Shown: piece by piece, positions 61,701 to 64,000 of the stretch
How the letters are laid out: the number at the start of each line of letters is the position of its first letter
Position numbering within the stretch: position 1 is the first letter of the stretch
Assembly: GCA_903813345.2 (NCBI GenBank)
Contig: CAIIXF020000012.1
Location: 28,904,684 to 28,968,683, forward strand
Reading direction: 5' to 3'
DNA from: Owenia fusiformis
Lineage: Eukaryota; Annelida; Polychaeta; Sabellida; Oweniidae
Length of the DNA stretch: 64,000 bases
Made by a program: the position numbers and the translations under genes
The notes under the pieces: model-generated
Told to the model about the DNA's origin: nothing
The model's database searches: none
The model's input: the letters and a program-made list of their open reading frames with translations, nothing else

Positions 61701-63791
61701 TAGGCGATATTATTTACTTTCATCATAAGCGCCAGTGCTCTACAAGGCTGGGAAAGGTAGTCTCCGTGGAGTTTGATAGGAGCCATGTTGCTAGCCGAAC
61801 TGAGTCTTCTCTTATAGTCTGAGTACATCTGTTAGTGAGTGGTAAGCTTTAACGTGCCAGGCCCTCTGAATCCTCTGTTTTGTATAAGATGCAGAAAATC
61901 CTATGTTTGCCCAAAATATGTTGCTTAAATAACTACGGCAAACAGTTTGAGCTGGACTGAGTGCATTATTTAAATAGTATCAGGGAAAATGTGTGTATTA
62001 TATTTAAAGTTTTCACATGGTATGACTAGGCCAATGTAGATCAATCATGTGTTTGTTGTTCTTTTATTTTAAATTTCAAATCAGTTATTCAGATATTCAC
62101 AATCATTTTCATCTTCATTCTTTCATCTGCATCCTTTTAATGTAGTAAATACTGCAGATTCAGATAAAGTATGGTTGCCCTACATCTAACATTTTACTGT
62201 TTGAGTAAATAGATCAAGTATACATAACTGTATGCATATGCAAGTACTTAAGTACTATAGTTTTAATAGTATAAAACTTTTTTTCGACATCTGAAAAATG
62301 CTGTCATAACATTAATGATTTAAAATATACATGTAAATGTATTTTTATTAATTTTAATAGAAAATACCCCAAGTAAAGAAAAAAAGTGCATGGTGTTATA
62401 TCTTTTTACTTATTACTTAACAACAGAGGTACAATGTATGTCTATTGACCAAATGGAGAAACTCCAAAACATTTTGTAAATATGGTCATATATGGTTAGA
62501 AAGGATAGAATAGAACAACTCACAAGAGTGTGAGTGTGACTTTGAACCATAAATTGATAAATTGATGAATATGAGAAATCTAATTGAATTAAATTAAATG
62601 TGTGTAATGTTCATTGCGTCTGTAACAAATGGCAGTTGGCTACATTTTGCAATGTTAATGCCTTGCTTTAAAATTTAATCTTCTGAAAATAGAAATACCA
62701 GTTCACAGTTTGTTTTTTGGGGGGGAGGGGGGGGGGAGTTAGAATCTATTTGCTGATGCATTATGTACATAGGACTCTGTTTTCGAAGGAATTTCCTAGA
62801 CAGCTGCTAAATTCCAAATAGCCACCATTGTTCTTGACAAAAGTTTTTTGATAACTCAAATACTAGTTGTCAGATTATGGTTTGGATTCCATGTATTAAT
62901 TCCTATGAGACATAGGACTCTTATCAAGAAGGTTTTTTTAAGATGGGAGTTCATACCTCCATTGGAATATTTTGTGTTCTAGGCAGTTCTAGAAAGCAGT
63001 AGAGACCACGGAATCTAGATCACTGTACATCCAGTCTTCTTAGTATAATGTTCTATCTCATTGAAATGTTTTTCAGGCAATTCTAGAAAGCAGCAGAGAC
63101 CATAGAATCCAGGTCATTGTATGTCCAGTTTTCCTTGTATAATGTTCTATCCCATTGAAATGTTTTTCAGGCAATTCTAGAAAGCAGTAGAGACCATAGA
63201 ATCCAGGTCATTGTATGTCCAGTTTTCCTTGTATAATGTTCTATCTCATTGAAATGTTTTTCAGGCAATTCTAGAAAGCAGTAGAGACCATAGAATCCAA
63301 GTCACTGTACATCCAGTCTTCTTAGTATAATGTTCTATCCCATTGAAATGTTTTTCAGGCAATTCTAGAAAGCAGTAGAGACCATAGAATCCAGATCACT
63401 GTACATCCAGTCTTTATAGTATAATGTTCTATCTCATTGAAATGTTTTTCAGGCAATTCTAGAAAGCAGTAGAGACCATAGAATCCAGATCACTGTACAT
63501 CCAGTCTTTATAGTATAATGTTCTATCTCATTGAAATGTTTTTCAGGCAATTCTAGAAAGCAGCAGAGACCACAGAATCCAAATCACTATTCGTCAAATC
63601 TTCTTAATATAATGTTTTATCCCATTGAAATGTTTTTCAGGCAATTCTAGAAAGCAGTAGAGACCATAGAATCCAGATCACTATTCGTCCAGTCTTCCTC
63701 GTGCCAGACACTAACTGTTTCATTGACCATCTTGCCACCATTACAGCAATACTGAACTCAAAGAAGTATAAGCTGATTCTACCTCTAGTAG
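39443..63791 (+). CDS. SMG6: SMG6/EST1A, NMD endonuclease (3' partial at window edge)
   Basis: Eighteen exons: 39443-39536, 40306-40721, 41161-41209, 42164-43709, 44654-44806, 46893-47076, 47565-47695, 48197-48362, 48935-49045, 49237-49463, 49687-49835, 50389-50448, 51251-51449, 52619-52722, 53070-53173, 54212-54388, 54626-54766, 63641-63791. All have GT-AG borders and every junction keeps phase (4,162 nt, 1,387 codons so far). Human SMG6 has 1,419 residues; this protein would be somewhat longer, since most of the PIN domain lies outside. SMG6 cuts mRNA near premature stop codons after recruitment by UPF1 and the exon-junction complex. Matches to the human protein include two EJC-binding motifs, ARSWYLKAQYIAPKNGRPYN, RRKLDAVYYYMRSLAASNP, AWNPPP and the catalytic FLVPDTN. 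The gene has unusual tandem arrays at many exon edges and two antisense genes in intron 17. Confidence 0.97.
39845..40234. mobile_element. Foldback MITE in SMG6 intron 1
   Basis: Terminal inverted repeats of about 120 bp. The left starts agtccatttcactgcttcag, then ttcgtcagtagaacggcaaa, then ttgggagaccattgtgcaat. The right arm is the reverse complement, ending gaagcagtgaaatggact. Arms are nearly identical, so it is young. No transposase. Confidence 0.8.
41030..41115. mobile_element. Decayed hAT-like MITE fragment before SMG6 exon 3
   Basis: Words aagaaattgggtccaacttt, tggggccctaaatttctt and a C-run followed by cttgtgattttc recall the 18460-18787 family in order, with strong divergence. It ends about 45 bp before the exon 3 acceptor. 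Confidence 0.4.
41256..41466. mobile_element. MITE, 'GGCCCGTAGCCAGG' family, in SMG6 intron 3
   Basis: Begins aggaccgtagccaggggggg and ends cctggctacgggcct. Short gac/gacag words flank both ends. The interior holds tgagcactttttaagtgatt and aaaattgtcaaaagtgaacc, shared with the partial copies at 41930-42075 and 53340-53450. Confidence 0.75.
42660..43120 (+). repeat. Coding 36-bp repeat in SMG6 exon 4 (12-residue RS-like repeat)
   Basis: About twelve units of KYSRGRDSEGDS with substitutions (RGKNSERD, RRNDSDRD, RERDYEGD). The frame is intact in all units. Alternating Arg/Lys with Ser and Asp/Glu resembles RS/RD repeats of splicing and EJC-associated proteins. Human SMG6 has charged disordered sequence here but no such repeat that I recall. 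Confidence 0.9.
43710..44110 (+). repeat. 22-bp satellite derived from the exon 4 donor
   Basis: About 18 units of GTGAGTATTTATATAACCACAT start exactly at the exon 4 donor (TATTACCATAG|GTGAGTAT). The unit contains tattaccacatgtgagtat, which differs from the exon-intron junction by only a few bases. The satellite therefore appears to have grown from the splice junction and repeats a donor-like GTGAGT every 22 bp. In frame, retention reads CAT AGG TGA, an immediate stop. Confidence 0.85.
44470..44600. repeat. Dispersed repeat, 'GTCACC...TTCGGC' family, before exon 5
   Basis: Reads attatgtcaccaccagaagt, then gttatagtctccaact, then gacggtgttcggc and gaggtggtgccattttgtc. It ends about 55 bp before the exon 5 acceptor. 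Confidence 0.6.
44654..51449 (+). CDS. SMG6: SMG6 exons 5-13: 14-3-3-like/TPR domain
   Basis: Exon 5 starts the helical domain (LLHDALPLETQLSSLIARR). Exon 6 has NVDQLLWKSAYYQVIE against NVDQILWKNAFYQVIE in human. Exons 7-9 contain the TPR-like core (CCQRVMICLGDLARYKEQ, NYGRARSWYLKAQYIAPKNG, RRKLDAVYYYMRSLAASNP). Exon 10 ends RRFTLSFLLVHGKLFTKIG. Exons 11-13 continue the helical hairpins (LQLIAINMFAIENS; LPAVKAWCDWMSCHMPAWNP). In the human protein this domain binds phosphorylated UPF1. Length and order agree with the family. Confidence 0.95.
44807..45970 (+). repeat. 104-bp exon-5-derived array, 11 copies
   Basis: Units start at 44807, 44911, 45015, 45119, 45223, 45327, 45431, 45535, 45639, 45743 and 45847, with a twelfth start at 45951. 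Each unit holds a GTAAGG donor, ttattgtctatag, tgtggtatt, then the last 73 nt of exon 5. Counting from the TATAG acceptor-like site to the next donor gives 84 nt, phase 2-2, in frame with exon 5 (VVLETQLSSLIARRLPSNIT and onward). The gap between cassettes is 20 nt, GT to AG. Some copies lost a site (TATAA near 45240; CTGATGTAAGG near 45740), but none has a stop that I can see. Confidence 0.92.
45971..46719. mobile_element. ~750-bp transposon inserted into the exon-5 array
   Basis: The left end TAGGGAGTTTAAGATTAGCG and the reverse complement of the right end, TAGAGAGGTTAAGATTAGCA, match well. Both arms continue with CCTATAC/CGTA-rich blocks. It splits a 104-bp unit: gtctatag lies to its left and tgtggtatttaagaccc to its right. 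The array therefore existed before the insertion. The interior is non-coding. Confidence 0.75.
47147..47275. repeat. Dispersed repeat, 'CATCTGTAACAAATGGC' family, intron 6
   Basis: tttttatgtcaccaacagat, then ttaaagtcttcatttttt, then gtttggcatctgtaacaaat, then gcatgtgaatgccttgttt. Confidence 0.6.
47750..47970. mobile_element. Partial MITE related to 661-952, intron 7
   Basis: Shares aaaatgctttttatttg, tagctcaatt, gaaggaagtt, ttatgccacaatc, cccctgactgaaaa and aatttttttggcgat with the element at 661-952. The long C-runs and terminal repeats are missing, so this is an older copy. Confidence 0.65.
48363..48480. repeat. Repeat fragment in intron 8
   Basis: acagtaaaatctgtctaagt, then gaaacacctttggtacctct, with an inverted partner aagtgttccact, then tctagaggtgt. 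A related piece (gtgtccactagagacaggtt, then ttactgta) lies at 49585-49612. Probably a DNA-transposon relic; class unknown. Confidence 0.4.
48607..48775. repeat. Dispersed repeat, 'GTCACC' family, intron 8
   Basis: ttttatgtcacgaccaagaa, then gtgatgacat, then gattgtgacattttgccatg, then ttaaaggcttcattta. A diverged member. Confidence 0.5.
50449..51250. other. Intron 12 with a GGAACGG-rich patch
   Basis: The patch at 50480-50575 repeats cggaacggttcggttcggaa-type words after agagatgtcac, which recalls one end of a transposon, but I could not find the other end. The rest of the intron is unremarkable. Confidence 0.35.
51450..52095 (+). repeat. 35-bp minisatellite starting at the exon 13 donor
   Basis: About 18 units of gtcagtacctcctttacgga plus aaccaggggtgaagg begin at the exon 13 donor itself (GTAGG|GTAAGTACCTCC). 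The units resemble the first 30 bases of the intron. Groups of units (tacgg, tagga and tatgg variants) repeat in the same order, showing higher-order duplication. Retention from exon 13 reads GTA GGG TAA, a stop. Confidence 0.85.
52254..52618 (+). repeat. 73-bp exon-14 acceptor array
   Basis: Copies start at 52327, 52400, 52473 and 52546, with an older diverged copy at about 52254; the true exon begins at 52619. Each copy has tttatttcag, then the first part of exon 14 (tcctgagatagatgtttggg, then acacttgccaatttcatcaa). The exon-derived frame is open in each, to a TGA just inside the next copy. Confidence 0.92.
52619..54766 (+). CDS. SMG6: SMG6 exons 14-17: inter-domain region
   Basis: Exon 14 (GPEIDVWETLANFINLLRSV) matches human VDVWSTLADFCNIL. 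Exon 15 ends FTLPDADN after the LxGFVPLL motif (AGFVPLLAHMP). Exon 16 reads VLACDCARIALLRYFGEYL, against IAADCKRVTVLKYFLEAL in human. Exon 17 is acidic and then coiled coil (GELRKQKELLEKKVKQQQEH), like the human DIRELRAKKLALARKIAEQQ segment. Exons 14 and 16 are each preceded by arrays of copies of their own 5' ends; I chose the last copy because only it continues into conserved coding sequence and a donor. Confidence 0.94.
53340..53545. repeat. Two adjacent repeat relics in intron 15
   Basis: 53340-53450 is a partial 'GTAGCCAGG' MITE (ttcaagtgattttggaccaa, then gttgtcaaaagtgaaccc). 53450-53545 is a piece of the dispersed family (cggcatctgtaacaagtggc, then gtgacattttgcatattta). The exon-16 array begins within 10 bp of the second. 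Confidence 0.55.
53555..54211 (+). repeat. ~110-bp exon-16 acceptor array
   Basis: Copies of the exon 16 5' end start at 53555, 53664, 53774, 53883, 53992 and 54102; the true exon starts at 54212. Spacing is 109-110 bp. Each has ctattgttatag| plus 28 in-frame codons (VLACDCARIALLRYFGEYLN, then GI(E/A)PPMFG) ending at GGCTAA. The first copy reads RYFG with TAA directly after (ggttaatac). Only the last continues as GGATATAATG and has a donor. Confidence 0.93.
54857..55086. mobile_element. Small MITE in intron 17
   Basis: TIR GTACGATCCGCG at the left and CGCGGATCGTAC at the right. The interior holds repeated and inverted tttatccaa, ggattaat and gagataaatccc words, so it would fold on itself. 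No open frame. Confidence 0.65.
55180..55360. repeat. Dispersed repeat, 'CTGTAACAAATTGGCAG' family
   Basis: Contains ttgttatagtctgcaacttt, tttgtaacaaattggcagtt, ggtgttcagcgttcgatgtc and gcatactaatgccctgtc. The tail occurs twice, so this member has an internal duplication. Confidence 0.55.
55921..57046 (-). CDS. Two-exon antisense gene for a 162-residue protein
   Basis: Exon 1 is 57046-56678 (ATG at 57046; 123 codons; donor AAGAGA|GTAAGT). Exon 2 is 56040-55921 (acceptor ttttcttttaag; 39 codons and stop). Phase is 0 across the junction, giving RMEKR|AREAKYAVSAALTKK. The protein starts MEKQPNRCHRIRSAIS and has the block VTMVIELNAIHVYEWPEIDF followed by SKFGRNGFYTKADCTMETIL. The C-terminus is basic/acidic and probably helical. 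No signal peptide or membrane segment. A poly(A) signal (AATAAA, complement at 55654-55659) follows. The conserved-looking core suggests a real gene; I cannot name the family. It lies wholly inside SMG6 intron 17. Confidence 0.75.
57540..58140. repeat. Composite dispersed repeat (longer member of the GTAACAAATGGCAG family)
   Basis: Two to three internal units of gactcaaattttatatgctg, then gggacataggactctgctca, then agaaggaattttcaag, then aaaatggctgccatttttca are followed by gtggttgccatttggtgttg, gcatctgtaacaaatggcag and gatattttgcatgttaatg. The same order of blocks, shifted, occurs at 62600-62950. The short copies elsewhere are probably one end of this larger element. Confidence 0.6.
59345..59808. 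mobile_element. Tc1/mariner-type MITE, 464 bp, TA target site
   Basis: Perfect terminal inverted repeats CTGTAGATTGGGTTAATTTG plus GCG at the left, mirrored at the right (cgccaaattaacccaatcta, cag), flanked by TA on both sides (59343-59344 and 59809-59810). Interior inverted words ttaatttggcg/cgccaaatt repeat several times. Non-coding. It lies in an intron of the GST copy, directly beside the duplicated part of GST exon 3. Confidence 0.85.
59821..59961 (-). repeat. Donor-side duplicate of GST exon 3 (~130 bp)
   Basis: atgcaacttacactcctgac through tacccagtgt-type sequence at 59821-59940 repeats at 59951-60070 with few differences. It is the 3' half of GST exon 3 plus its donor, so a second donor lies downstream of the real one. 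Confidence 0.85.
60115..60350 (-). repeat. Acceptor-side duplicates of GST exon 3 (~91 bp units)
   Basis: Two further copies (60151-60241 and 60242-60340) of gtaccagtgttcgggaacac, then catccatctcagccag, then gcggcagagctag, then ataataaaggatggatgatt. Each carries the 5' half of exon 3 and its 3' splice site on the - strand. The exon is thus flanked by partial copies on both sides. Confidence 0.85.
60843..60912 (+). ncRNA. tRNA-like sequence, probably the head of a SINE
   Basis: A-box-like tagctcagcggtagagcg and B-box-like agattcgatct are at tRNA spacing (about 35 bp), as in an RNA polymerase III promoter. The anticodon stem (TGCAC/GCGTA) and T stem pair poorly and no acceptor stem closes, so it is not a functional tRNA. 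A tRNA-derived SINE head or decayed tRNA copy fits. Confidence 0.5.
62600..62950. repeat. Composite dispersed repeat, second long member
   Basis: Starts gcgtctgtaacaaatggcag, then tacattttgcaatgttaatg, followed by a G-run (62717-62740) and two units of gatgcattatgtacatagga/cctatgagacataggactct. Same family as 57540-58140. It ends about 35 bp before the first exon-18 copy. Confidence 0.6.
62983..63640 (+). repeat. 94-bp exon-18 (PIN) acceptor array, 7 copies
   Basis: Copies start at 62983, 63077, 63171, 63265, 63359, 63453 and 63547; the true exon starts at 63641, all exactly 94 bp apart. Each unit is the first 63 nt of the PIN exon plus atgttctatc, cattgaaatgtttttcag. From 63077 onward all keep the frame (AILESSRDHRIQ, then 9 codons) and then hit TAA exactly where the PIN exon would read CCAGAC of VPDTN. 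The first copy stops earlier (ATC TAG). Confidence 0.95.
63641..63791 (+). CDS. SMG6: SMG6 exon 18: start of the PIN nuclease domain
   Basis: The exon encodes AILESSRDHRIQITIRPVF, LVPDTNCFIDHLATIT and ILNSKKYKLILPLVG. The Asp in VPDTN is the first catalytic metal-binding aspartate of the SMG6 PIN domain, so this homologue keeps that residue (SMG5-type PIN domains lack the full set). The other acidic residues fall in later exons outside the window. The exon ends in phase 1 at GTAAGA (GT 63792). Seven partial copies of it lie upstream. Confidence 0.96.
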
Positions 63792-63808
63792 GTAAGACTG
63801 CCTTTTGA

Positions 63809-64000
63809 CATTATTTGATAGTAACAATCATGGGAAATACATCATTTGATAGTAACAATCATGGGAAATACATTATTTGATAGTAACAATCATGGGAAAT
63901 ACATTATTTGATAGTAACAATCATGGGAAATACATTATTTGATAGTACAAATCATGGGAAATACATTATTTGATAGTAACGATCATGGGAAATACATTAT
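63809..64000 (+). repeat. 31-bp minisatellite after the PIN exon donor
   Basis: Six units of cattatttgatagtaacaat plus catgggaaata start 17 bp after the exon 18 donor and continue past the window edge. Units are nearly identical, so the array is young. Confidence 0.9.

Larger units (their letters stand above)
58206..61786 (-). pseudogene. Theta-class glutathione S-transferase, probably inactive
   Basis: Exons on the - strand: 61786-about 61660 (MAPIKLHGDYLSQPCRALAL, the thioredoxin-fold start with the SQPCR motif), 60687-60594 (YVANVNPFKWVPTLEVDSDG), 60114-59962 or -59964 (SSAALQYLAEMDGVPEHWYP), and 58541-58206 (helical domain, ISIADIH then ITELNQVGA, NRPKLAAWMERTKAK, ending FKKFKESK and TAA). 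These match GSTT in order; the family conjugates glutathione in the cytosol. Oddities: a TGA replaces one codon in the conserved ADIHxITEL motif (58383-58385); exon 1 has no clear donor; the best exon 3 donor (GAGT|GTAAGT) gives the wrong phase, while GGA|GTGTAA two bases earlier keeps frame. So either a recent pseudogene or a gene with sequence errors. Confidence 0.82.

Overview
The window is animal nuclear DNA: AT-rich, with GT-AG introns, long introns packed with short dispersed repeats, and genes of animal type (SMG6, theta-class glutathione transferase). Many short inverted-repeat elements carry poly-C/poly-G ends. This, and the multi-copy gene family at 31-33 kb, suggests a marine invertebrate. 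I cannot name the species from sequence alone.

Layout. 1-19 kb is gene-poor. It holds one candidate exon at the left edge, two promoter-like sites (about 2.33 and 12.3 kb), a 218-bp block present twice, several MITEs and short tandem arrays. 19.3-28.2 kb, + strand, is a six- or seven-exon gene for a protein of about 2,530-2,580 residues. It has five C2H2 zinc fingers, a coiled coil, about 35 copies of a 13-residue repeat and a long acidic tail; I do not recognise it. 31.4-33.2 kb, - strand, is a broken copy of a multi-copy invertebrate family. 33.3-39.4 kb is mostly repeats and a LINE tail.

39.4-63.8 kb, + strand, is SMG6/EST1A, the nonsense-mediated decay (NMD) endonuclease. I resolve 18 exons whose reading phases all join, from the exon-junction-complex binding motifs, through the 14-3-3/TPR-like domain, to the first PIN-domain exon; the rest lies beyond the window. 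The 8.9-kb intron before the PIN exon contains two genes on the opposite strand: a two-exon gene for a 162-residue protein, and a theta-class GST copy with an in-frame stop.

The most unusual feature is a repeated architecture. At least six SMG6 exon edges, both sides of one GST exon, and the first exon of the zinc-finger gene abut tandem arrays whose unit is made from, or starts at, the splice junction itself. In the exon-5 array each 104-bp unit holds an open 84-nt phase 2-2 cassette, in most copies with splice-like ends, and cassettes are separated by only 20 nt running GT to AG. In the exon-14, -16 and -18 arrays nearly every copy has a 3' splice site, 21-29 in-frame codons, then a stop. 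Since the host gene is itself an NMD factor, these arrays could act as poison-exon or alternative-exon banks. Neutral tandem duplication is the default explanation.
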